Of a stretch of DNA of 9,871 nt, positions 1-5,738 are shown piece by piece. The DNA is from an uncultured Porphyromonadaceae bacterium. GTDB taxonomy: Bacteria > Bacteroidota > Bacteroidia > Bacteroidales > Muribaculaceae. Position numbers and translations under genes: made by a program. The notes beneath the pieces were generated by a model. The model was not told the DNA's origin and made no database searches. It saw only the letters and a program-made list of their open reading frames with translations. The stretch's first letter is position 1. The number at the start of each line of letters is the position of its first letter. The stretch is from positions 1 to 9,871 of the forward strand of contig CALAVE010000063.1 in assembly GCA_937892215.1 (NCBI GenBank), written 5' to 3'.

Positions 1-252
1 CTCACGGCTTCCCCATAGTTGCCGAGGTAGGAGTTGTAGCTTGCCAAATTGTTCAACGATGTTGCATAGTAAGGGTGCTCCTTGCCAAGGACCCGCTCCC
101 GGATTTGCAAAGCCTCAGTCCCAAGCCTCACGGCTTCCCCATAGTTGCCGAGGTAGGAGTTGTAGCTTGCCAAATTGTTCAGCGAGCTGGCATAGTCGGG
201 ATGCTCCTTGCCAAGGACCCGCTCCCGAATTTGCAAAGCATCTATTGCGATT
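1..252 (-). repeat. Two tandem 126-bp units encoding near-identical TPRs
   Basis: Bases 1-126 and 127-252 align without gaps. The first 55 bases are identical and I count about 15 mismatches in 126 by eye, eight of them in the last 13 bases of the unit. Each unit encodes 42 residues, exactly one kinesin-light-chain-type TPR, so gain or loss of a unit keeps the frame. The next unit up-gene (about 253-300) is clearly more diverged. The array may continue past the left edge of the window. Confidence 0.88.
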
Positions 253-1172
253 CGTACAGCTTCCTTATAGTTCCCCATACTTGAATAGGAGAAACCCAAT
301 AAATCCAAGATACCTACAGGGAATTCAGCGCCATACTTATCTTGAACCTTAAGTGCGTACTTGTAAGCCTGTTCTAAATATAATATAGCCCCGTCATATT
401 GCCCGGCACCCACGAGGTCATATCCTATGCCGAACGATAGGTTAGAAATTGATGTTTCAATTTCGGTGGCATCGTAGTTATCTAACTTTACAGCAATGCT
501 ATCCGCCTTAAGCAAATATCGGCAGGCTTTAAGTCTGTTATCCTCAAATTGGAATCTCTGGTAAGTCCATCCTATTTCCGACAACAAGAGGGCATATTTC
601 ATAGAATCCGCACCGAAGTACACTGCTAAAACAGGTTCGGATTTCAGCAAATATTCTATCGCTGATGTAGAATCATTCAAGGCAAAACATATCCTCGCAT
701 AATTTCGTAGTGAATTGCCATAAAAAAAACTGTTTTCGCCCAACTGTTTCTTTTCGATATCGGCGCATTGCTGGATATATTTCCGCGCCTCATCCAAATT
801 CCCGTCTTGATATAACTTAACCCCGACAGCCTCCAGTGAATCGGAAATCTCCGTCAATCGTCTATCTACTGGAGGCAGTCTGTAAAATTCGTATTCTTCT
901 TTTGCTCTTGCTGTATCGCCCAGCAGATAATAGCAATTAGCGAGCCACATAGCTGCATAGTCCCTTCGGTTGCTTGCGGAGTCCAACTCCGCCTTATCCA
1001 AGCGATTGCTTTCAGCAAACAGAGGTATCGCATCTTTGTATTTGCCCATCTGATGCAATTCTACGCCCTTTGCGAACAAGGAGTCCGACTTTGCCGACTG
1101 CGCTTTGCCCCAAAAGCAAATTGCAATCACCGCAACGATACTGAATATCGAGCGAAAATAATACCGATTCAT
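1..1172 (-). CDS. Secreted tetratricopeptide-repeat (TPR) protein, 3' end outside window
   Basis: The frame is open from an ATG at 1172 down to base 1, giving at least 390 residues with no stop, so the C-terminus is missing. Residues 1-25 form a signal peptide (basic NRYYFR, then a hydrophobic stretch ending GKAQS); C19 is not in a lipobox, so export by signal peptidase I is likely. The mature part is helical and repetitive. Early TPR-like helices (KGVELHQMGKYKDAIPLF) are followed by degenerate repeats and then, from about residue 290, 42-residue repeats of kinesin-light-chain type (LGKEHPDYASSLNNLAS, then LGNYGEAVRLGTEALQIRERV). Such repeats bind other proteins. In Bacteroidales, proteins of this build often end in a CHAT peptidase-like domain, but that part is not visible here, so the activity is unknown. 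It lies 78 bp after the 390-residue secreted protein on the same strand with no promoter seen between them, so the two are probably co-transcribed. Confidence 0.85.
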   Translation of the reverse strand, partial: MNRYYFRSIFSIVAVIAICFWGKAQSAKSDSLFAKGVELHQMGKYKDAIPLFAESNRLDKAELDSASNRRDYAAMWLANCYYLLGDTARAKEEYEFYRLPPVDRRLTEISDSLEAVGVKLYQDGNLDEARKYIQQCADIEKKQLGENSFFYGNSLRNYARICFALNDSTSAIEYLLKSEPVLAVYFGADSMKYALLLSEIGWTYQRFQFEDNRLKACRYLLKADSIAVKLDNYDATEIETSISNLSFGIGYDLVGAGQYDGAILYLEQAYKYALKVQDKYGAEFPVGILDLLGFSYSSMGNYKEAVRIAIDALQIRERVLGKEHPDYASSLNNLASYNSYLGNYGEAVRLGTEALQIRERVLGKEHPYYATSLNNLASYNSYLGNYGEAV

Positions 1173-1250
1173 ATTGAACTCAATTATTTAAGTCCTTAAT
1201 TCCGACAGCAATAATGCCTCGCCAAGTTGTTAATCTCGCGGCCTATAAGC

Positions 1251-2423
1251 TCACTTAGCAGGCACTTGGGACGGCACTGCTTGGCCGGCCATACTCGCAG
1301 TTTGCGTCTGCGACTTAAGTCCCATTGCTCCTGAAACTTCTTTAGCGACAACGCTTGCCGGTGCCTTAAGAATAGTGATTACCCACGATTTGGAGATTTC
1401 ATCCCACTTCTGATGCGACAATGTTTGCCAAGCCGTTTGCAATAAGTTGCCCTTCTTTTGCAATTTCTTACGTAGGTTGAAATCGGCTTTCCAATTATCT
1501 CGAAACTCATCGGTGATGTCACAAGTCTCCTTAATGGTGATTTCCATCTTAAACTCACCGGTGCCCCAACTATTCTTGAATACATCATTTTCATCACGAT
1601 AACCCATATAAGAGCGAGGTACGATAAAACTCTCACCCACTATATTAAATCGTGGCTGCTCGTTATCGTTGCGCACATATCGGAAGAAACCATTATCGGT
1701 AAGCATCTCTTGGGTCACAGGAATACTAATAGAAAAAGAGCCGAGCTCCTGATCTTTCTGTAGCTGCACTATCTCGTTCATCCACGAAGACTTGAGTTTA
1801 ACATCCATTTCCAGAGCATAATCCTTACGCTCAGCGTAGGTAAAGTCATGTTTCGGGAAAGAATTAGGTAATCCGGAATGCATGGGGCTGATAATCAATG
1901 TGTCAAGAACCAATTCAAATTTGGAATGATTGATAATCCGATATATCTTATCACGGTCGATATGACACGAGATATAGAAAGCAGTGTCCTGTCCCTCCTT
2001 GCGCAAACAGCCTATTCCATCAAATCTCATTCCTTTAGGATCCATCGCACCATCGAATGACGAATTAGAATAGAAGTCGTTGATTTCCGACACAGTTTGG
2101 ATATGCGTCTCGCATATATTCTCCGCGGCAACAACCTTCTCCCACTCAGCCTTATTGCGTTTATTCCTCGTAATAAGATTTGCAATCGCATTTATTCCCA
2201 TATCAAGAAAAGAAGTAACATAACCCGATGTGATGCCTTTAGTGGCATCAAGACCTGCGCCGAGCATGTCAGAGAAAATACTGCGGTCGGTATGCTCAGA
2301 GGAATAAGCCGAGATATCATTGGCCAGGTCATCACTTGTATAAATAAATGCCTGATATTCCACTTGCTGAGCAAAAGTTGCCAACGATATTGATAGCATT
2401 AACAGTAAAGTACAGATTTTCAT
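1251..2423 (-). CDS. Secreted protein of unknown function, 390 aa
   Basis: Residues 1-19 form a signal peptide (MKICTLLLML, then ATFAQ before Q20), so the product is exported to the periplasm or beyond. I do not recognise the family. After the leader there is a Gly/Ala-rich, mildly hydrophobic segment at about 52-85 (LGAGLDATKGITSGY ... GINAIANLI) that could be an amphipathic or membrane-touching helix. A mixed, probably beta-rich region spans about 130-300, followed by a basic helical segment (LRKKLQKKGNLLQTAW, about 317-332) and a low-complexity Ser/Gln/Ala/Pro tail (about 370-390). Four cysteines remain in the mature chain (104, 139, 153, 301), so one or two disulfides are possible. The gene precedes the TPR gene by 78 bp and is probably the first gene of that operon, with a distant promoter at 2869-2901. 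A partner role for the TPR protein is inference from position only. Confidence 0.8.
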   Translation of the reverse strand: MKICTLLLMLSISLATFAQQVEYQAFIYTSDDLANDISAYSSEHTDRSIFSDMLGAGLDATKGITSGYVTSFLDMGINAIANLITRNKRNKAEWEKVVAAENICETHIQTVSEINDFYSNSSFDGAMDPKGMRFDGIGCLRKEGQDTAFYISCHIDRDKIYRIINHSKFELVLDTLIISPMHSGLPNSFPKHDFTYAERKDYALEMDVKLKSSWMNEIVQLQKDQELGSFSISIPVTQEMLTDNGFFRYVRNDNEQPRFNIVGESFIVPRSYMGYRDENDVFKNSWGTGEFKMEITIKETCDITDEFRDNWKADFNLRKKLQKKGNLLQTAWQTLSHQKWDEISKSWVITILKAPASVVAKEVSGAMGLKSQTQTASMAGQAVPSQVPAK

Positions 2424-2503
2424 AATCTTTTTGTTTTGTTGCCCTCTGGCTCCTCAGAGAATGGTTTATGTTAAATAATTAATCGGAGGCATATAGAAAC
2501 AGA

Positions 2504-2594
2504 ACGTGGAGCCAAGTCTGTTGCTCGGTTCCACCGTATAAAGGCTCTCGCATTGCCCGGAAAGTCGGAACGAGCAACGCTGAAAGCCCCACGT
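2504..2594 (-). repeat. Long imperfect inverted repeat, possible structured leader RNA
   Basis: The inner arms are 2520-2532 (GTTGCTCGGTTCC) and 2567-2578 (GGAACGAGCAAC), which pair over 12 positions with one bulged base. A symmetrical 7-by-7 internal loop separates them from outer arms 2504-2512 (ACGTGGAGC) and 2586-2594 (GCCCCACGT), which pair at 8 of 9 positions. The apical loop is 34 nt (2533-2566). There is no T-run next to it, so it is not an intrinsic terminator. It lies 80-170 bases before the start of the 390-aa gene. The arms are seen directly; a role as an RNA structure is inference. Confidence 0.5.
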
Positions 2595-2868
2595 AGATGA
2601 TATATAATTCAACACATGGCAACAGCCATAATTGAGAAATAAATTTATCATCCCAAAGGGGCGTTCCCGTTGCTTTGTTTTTGACTTTCACTATAAAAGA
2701 ATTTGCGAGATTCTTATACGGTCAAAACCAAAGCGTTCAGAAAACGCCTATTCTTATATGTCTTTCCCAACCTCAGCCTCTGCAAACTGTACGAATGGCT
2801 GCAGCACTTCGACGTGGGAACGTTTGTGGACCACATGAACGATAGCCGCTCATTGCAATCTACAAGTG

Positions 2869-2901
2869 CAAATTTATGAAAAAGTGTTGTTATTTTGCAA
2901 A
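2869..2901 (-). promoter_or_regulatory. Bacteroidetes-type promoter for the 390-aa/TPR unit
   Basis: On the minus strand TTTG (2901-2898) is followed after 21 bases by TAAATTTG (2876-2869), matching the Bacteroidetes primary-sigma consensus TTTG, 19-21 bp, TAnnTTTG. Transcription would start near 2862 and read toward 2423. No closer match was seen between it and the start codon. Confidence 0.55.
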
Positions 2902-2920
2902 TTATAGTGCTATAATTTTG
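2898..2920. promoter_or_regulatory. Palindrome overlapping the -33 element, candidate operator
   Basis: ATTATAG-TG-CTATAAT (2901-2916) is a perfect 7-bp inverted repeat with a 2-base centre. It extends imperfectly to CAAA on the left and TTTTG on the right. It covers the -33 TTTG of the minus-strand promoter, a place where a repressor could block it. A plus-strand TAATTTTG (2913-2920) also lies in it, but with no -33 element at correct spacing. Confidence 0.35.
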
Positions 2921-2924
2921 GGTG

Positions 2925-2968
2925 AAAAAATCCATCCGCTGCGGGCGAGGCCTGCAAGCGGATGGATT
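2925..2968 (-). terminator. Intrinsic terminator of the flavodoxin/cupin operon
   Basis: AATCCATCCGCT (2929-2940) and AGCGGATGGATT (2957-2968) form a perfect 12-bp stem. Inside it GCGGGC and GCCTGC add six more pairs (one G-U) around a GAG loop, with one bulged A at 2956. On the minus strand the stem runs into a T-run (2930-2925). It lies about 100 bases after the stop codon of the cupin gene and separates that operon from the 390-aa gene. On the plus strand no T-run follows, so it acts one way. Confidence 0.88.
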
Positions 2969-3065
2969 GATGTGTGATACCGGTAGGGATATCGGTGAGG
3001 GAAATTAATTGGAGGTTAGATATTTATAGAACCCACCGTATAGAACTCGCGCTATAGGCTCCACG

Positions 3066-4184
3066 TTATGGGAGTTTGTCGTATTCTTCGTCGATGACCG
3101 GCTCCAGCCACGTGGTGGTGGCACCCTCGGCGGGAACACCTATGGCGATGTGCTGGAACCATGAGTCGCGCGCGGCACCGTGCCAGTGCTTGGCCTCGGC
3201 GGGGATATCCACCACGTCGCCGGGATGGAGTTCGCGAGCGGGTTTGCCCCACTCCTGATACCAGCCGCGCCCGCCTACGCAGATTAGAATTTGGCCGCCG
3301 CGGTGGTGGATGTGCCAGTTGTTGCGGCAGCGCGGCTCAAACGTGACATTGGCTACGCCCAGTTTGCCCTCACCGCTTGCAAGCGGCGCGAGGTAGCTAT
3401 TGCCGATGAAATACTTGGCATAGGCGGTGTTAGGTTCACCCGTGGGGAACACCTGGTTTTCGACCGGATCACCTTCGGTGAACGGTTCGTTAAAGACGGT
3501 GGCGATGGCCTTGCGCAGCCTGAATGCTTCTTCGGCACCTACGTTTTTCTCCAGAACGGCCGGCAGGGCGCGGATTTCGTCGTCGCTGACACCCATGTTG
3601 CGTGCGCCGGCCACATGGGCGCGGAGTTGCGGCTCGCAGCCTTTCAGGGCCGAGATTGCGCTGACAGTGACTATTTCGCGCGTGGCGAACGGGAGGTTGT
3701 TACGCGCGAAGATGTCGCCGAAGAGGTGGGCCTTCAGATAGTAGTCGGTCTGTGGCGCAAATTCATAGTTGAACGGCTTGCCGGAGAGGCGTGTCTGCAC
3801 GTCGGTGCCCTGTTTCAGGGCGTTGTAGTCGGCCGGCAGCGGGTCGGCCTCAGTTCCCTGCTCGGTGGGGAGTCCGGCCGCCTGACGGTTGTTAATGACC
3901 TGCTGGAGAGTGCCCAGCGCATTGAGCGAGCGTGGAAAGCCGGTGTAGGCATAGAGTTGTGACAGAGCTTCCTTTATTTCGCTGACAGTGAGTCCGCTAT
4001 CGAAGCCTACGTTGATAGCCTGACCGAGGCTGCTGATGTCGCCTTTGGCCTCAAGAGCGGCGATTGTGGCAAGAGCCGCGTTTTTATCTGAGATATTCAT
4101 AGTGTTATTGGCTTGAGCATTAATCATTTGTGCTCCAAGTATCAGTTGGAGCGCAAGAACTAAGAAAAAAGTTTTAGTTTTCAT
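3066..4184 (-). CDS. Exported carboxymuconolactone decarboxylase-like/cupin fusion protein
   Basis: 372 residues with a signal peptide at 1-25 (FFLVLALQLILGAQMINAQA). Two CMD-type helical domains follow. The first is at about 35-105 and contains LSQLYAYTGFPRSLNAL. The second is at about 145-230 and contains LPFATREIVTVSAISAL then CEPQLRAHVAGARNMGVS. The C-terminus (about 275-350) is a cupin_2 barrel with metal ligands H291, H293 and, in the second motif, H333 (PGDVVDIPAEAKHWHGA). The usual Glu of the first motif is replaced by Gln298. Neither CMD domain has the CxxC pair of AhpD peroxidases, so a thiol peroxidase role is unlikely. The substrate is unknown; family members act on lactones, quinone-like compounds or other reactive small molecules. 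The ATG lies 3 bp after the flavodoxin stop, so the two are translated from one mRNA. Export of both suggests a joint periplasmic redox or detoxification job (inference). Confidence 0.88.
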   Translation of the reverse strand: MKTKTFFLVLALQLILGAQMINAQANNTMNISDKNAALATIAALEAKGDISSLGQAINVGFDSGLTVSEIKEALSQLYAYTGFPRSLNALGTLQQVINNRQAAGLPTEQGTEADPLPADYNALKQGTDVQTRLSGKPFNYEFAPQTDYYLKAHLFGDIFARNNLPFATREIVTVSAISALKGCEPQLRAHVAGARNMGVSDDEIRALPAVLEKNVGAEEAFRLRKAIATVFNEPFTEGDPVENQVFPTGEPNTAYAKYFIGNSYLAPLASGEGKLGVANVTFEPRCRNNWHIHHRGGQILICVGGRGWYQEWGKPARELHPGDVVDIPAEAKHWHGAARDSWFQHIAIGVPAEGATTTWLEPVIDEEYDKLP

Positions 4185-4187
4185 TTT

Positions 4188-4760
4188 TCACTTGATGTTG
4201 CTTTCAATCCAGGCTTTGATATCCTCTTCGGGAGTGAGGTTGAGCAGTCGTCCTTCTTTCCAGTTAACCTTGGGATAGGCTTCCTGCAGGTCGCCTGCGG
4301 CCTTGTCGATGGTGCTTTCGCCCGAAGTGGCGAACGGAATAACAGTTTTGCCGTTGAAATCCATGCTTTCCATGAAGGTGTTAATGATGGTGGGAGCGGT
4401 GTACCACCAGATTGGGAACCCCACGTAGATAATGTCGTATTCCGCAACCGATTTGAGGTCTTTCTTGATTTCGGGGCGAGATGATTTGTCCTTCATCTCC
4501 AGCGAACTGCGCGAAGTTTCCACGTGCCAGTCGAGGTCGGCTTCGGTGTAGGGCTGGACGGGGGTGATTTGGTAGAGGTCGGCGCCGGCCAGGTCGGCAA
4601 TCTGCTTCGCTACTTTCTCGGTGGTTCCGGTCGCGGAGAAGTAAGCGACGAGAGTTTTCACTTTTTTACCATTGGAATTGCCTTTGCTCTGAGAGCAGGC
4701 GCTGAGTCCCAAAAGCAGCATGGCTGCCACTGCAATGATTGTAAAAGATTTTATTTTCAT
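4188..4760 (-). CDS. Exported lipoprotein flavodoxin (Flavodoxin_4-like)
   Basis: 190 residues. Residues 1-22 form a lipoprotein signal with lipobox L19-S-A-C22 followed by a Ser/Gly/Asn linker, so the protein is probably lipid-anchored outside the cytoplasm. The flavodoxin fold starts at about 34. The FMN phosphate loop is S42-A-T-G-T-T47 after the first strand (KTLVAYF), the isoalloxazine-contact region is GFPIWWYTAP (114-123), and a later loop FATSGEST follows. Flavodoxins of this group carry electrons or reduce quinone-like substrates using FMN. An exported one is less usual than the cytoplasmic kind and must get its FMN outside or be exported folded. It is the first gene of the operon with the CMD/cupin protein and has a promoter at 4795-4802 with direct repeats upstream. 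No known electron partner is adjacent. Confidence 0.9.
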   Translation of the reverse strand: MKIKSFTIIAVAAMLLLGLSACSQSKGNSNGKKVKTLVAYFSATGTTEKVAKQIADLAGADLYQITPVQPYTEADLDWHVETSRSSLEMKDKSSRPEIKKDLKSVAEYDIIYVGFPIWWYTAPTIINTFMESMDFNGKTVIPFATSGESTIDKAAGDLQEAYPKVNWKEGRLLNLTPEEDIKAWIESNIK

Positions 4761-4794
4761 ATTGAACTAAGTTTATGATTTCGGTTAAGTGATG

Positions 4795-4802
4795 CAAAAT
4801 TA
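4795..4802 (-). promoter_or_regulatory. -7 element for the flavodoxin/cupin operon
   Basis: Minus-strand TAATTTTG (4802-4795) fits TAnnTTTG and lies 34 bases before the flavodoxin ATG. The region 19-21 bases upstream has only a poor match to TTTG (TATT), as expected for a promoter that needs an activator. Confidence 0.5.
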
Positions 4803-4824
4803 TAAAATGGAGATAAATAATGGA

Positions 4825-4866
4825 ATACCCGAATCACCGAAAAAGATACCCTAAGTAGTGAAAAGA
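4825..4866 (-). promoter_or_regulatory. Two 21-bp direct repeats, AraC-type activator site candidate
   Basis: On the plus strand ATACCC occurs at 4825-4830 and 4846-4851, and the two 21-bp units (4825-4845, 4846-4866) match at about 14 of 21 positions, including a shared GAAAA block. A 21-bp period is two helical turns, the usual arrangement for AraC/XylS-family regulators. Seen from the flavodoxin operon, the pair lies directly upstream of and overlapping its weak -33 region. No regulator gene is in the window. The binding protein is therefore inferred, not seen. Confidence 0.45.
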
Positions 4867-4937
4867 TTAAAAATCGGTGTTAAAAAAAATTAAGCGGTGG
4901 TGCATTCGTGGAGGAATGGGTGATTTCGAGGTATCGG

Positions 4938-4969
4938 TTTGGAATGAAGAGAGGAATGTGGTAACTTTG
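4938..4969 (+). promoter_or_regulatory. Bacteroidetes-type promoter for the SDR gene
   Basis: TTTG (4938-4941), a 20-bp spacer, then TAACTTTG (4962-4969) is a full match to the consensus. The predicted start of transcription (about 4976) lies 18 bases before the ATG at 4994. This rules against an earlier in-frame ATG at 4877, which would sit upstream of the promoter. Confidence 0.75.
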
Positions 4970-4993
4970 CGGAAAAGAAAACACTGGAGTATT

Positions 4994-5725
4994 ATGAGAG
5001 AAAACGTGAAACGGGCTGTGATAGTGGGTGCTTCGAGCGGTATAGGGCGTGAGGTGGCCCGGCTGCTGCTGGCCGACGGGTGGCACTGCGGAGTGGCGGC
5101 GCGCAGGCAGGAAAAATTGGCCGAACTGCAGGCGGAGTGGCCCGGGCAGGTGGAGATAGCGTCGATAGATGTGACCGCCGAAGATGCCGAGGGAGCGTTG
5201 CTGCGGCTGGTGGAAGAACTGGGCGGTATGGACCTGTACTTCCACGCGGCGGGAATAGGTTGGCAGAACCGCAGTCTCACGGCCGACAAGGAGCTGGCCA
5301 CGGTGGAGACCAACGCTGTGGGCTTCACGCGCATGGTGGGAGCGGCTTACCGGTATATGGCGGAAAACGGGGGAGGCCACATTGCGGTGATTTCGTCAAT
5401 CGCAGGTACGAAAGGGCTGGGACCCGCGCCGGCGTATTCGGCCACAAAGGCGTTGCAGAACTGCTACATCCAGGCGCTTGAGCAGCAGGCGCACTCGCGC
5501 GGGCTGAACATCAGTTTCACCGACATCCGTCCTGGATTCGTTGACACAGCGCTACTGGCCGGCGACCCTTATCCGATGCTACTCAGGCCTGAGAAAGTGG
5601 CGCGGGAGATAGTGAGGGCAATTCGTCGCAAGCGGCACGTGGCGGTGATAGACTGGCGGTGGCGCGTACTCACGGCCGCATGGAGGCGTGTGCCACGGTG
5701 CGTGTGGCGCAGACTGAAACTGTAA
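4994..5725 (+). CDS. Short-chain dehydrogenase/reductase (SDR)
   Basis: 243 residues, the usual length for a classical SDR: an NAD(P)H-dependent cytoplasmic oxidoreductase with a Rossmann fold. The nucleotide-binding loop is G12-A-S-S-G-I-G18 after the first strand (KRAVIV). The usual NNAG motif appears as HAAG (84-87), N107 is the likely structural Asn, and the catalytic residues are S135 (VISSIAG), Y148 and K152 (YSATK). The segment after the active site, IRPGFVDTAL (178-187), matches the family. A12-R-R after the second strand (AARRQEK, 35-41) would favour NADPH. The C-terminus is unusually basic and Trp-rich (residues about 210-243, WRWRVLTAAWRRVPRCVWRR), which could contact a membrane or nucleic acid. 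The substrate is unknown. The reading frame extends upstream to 4877, but the promoter at 4938-4969 supports the start at 4994. The gene is convergent with the permease, with 13 bp between stops. Confidence 0.9.
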   Translation: MRENVKRAVIVGASSGIGREVARLLLADGWHCGVAARRQEKLAELQAEWPGQVEIASIDVTAEDAEGALLRLVEELGGMDLYFHAAGIGWQNRSLTADKELATVETNAVGFTRMVGAAYRYMAENGGGHIAVISSIAGTKGLGPAPAYSATKALQNCYIQALEQQAHSRGLNISFTDIRPGFVDTALLAGDPYPMLLRPEKVAREIVRAIRRKRHVAVIDWRWRVLTAAWRRVPRCVWRRLKL

Positions 5726-5738
5726 GAATCTGATTACC

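Larger units (their letters stand above)
2424..2924. other. Gene-free stretch: presumed long leader of the 390-aa gene
   Basis: About 500 bases with no convincing gene. Short frames exist on both strands (for example 2479-2691 minus, GTG start, 70 codons; 2714-2935 minus, 73 codons; 2632-2838 plus, 68 codons), but they overlap each other, have no supported promoter or ribosome site and resemble nothing I know. If the promoter at 2869-2901 is used, the mRNA of the 390-aa gene has a leader of roughly 440 nt, which would contain the inverted repeat at 2504-2594. Just before the start codon the leader is A-rich (AACAAAACAAAAAGATT), usual for Bacteroidetes translation starts. A pseudogene remnant or an unannotated small RNA cannot be excluded. 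Confidence 0.5.

Noticed and set aside
1168..1180. Identical 13-bp sequence at the starts of the TPR and flavodoxin genes (also 4756-4768)
   Set aside because: It spans the start codon and the AT-rich bases before it; probably a shared translation-start context, not a regulatory repeat.
2479..2691. 70-codon frame (GTG start, minus strand) with a hydrophobic stretch
   Set aside because: It lies across the inverted repeat at 2504-2594, has no promoter or ribosome site and no recognisable family. A small gene cannot be excluded but is not supported.
2714..2935. 73-codon frame on the minus strand
   Set aside because: Its 5' part overlaps the predicted promoter and the terminator T-run, and no homology is recognised.
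3021..3066. Small hairpin TATAG/CTATA after the cupin gene
   Set aside because: Five AT-rich pairs with no T-run; the strong terminator at 2925-2968 is a better explanation for transcript ending.
3291..3962. 223-codon open frame on the plus strand
   Set aside because: It is fully antisense to the well-supported CMD/cupin gene and arises from its GC-rich codon use; no promoter or recognisable protein.
4835..4879. Inverted pair CACCGA ... TCGGTG between flavodoxin and SDR genes
   Set aside because: Only 6 bp per arm with 33 bases between; expected by chance, and the 21-bp direct repeats explain the region better.
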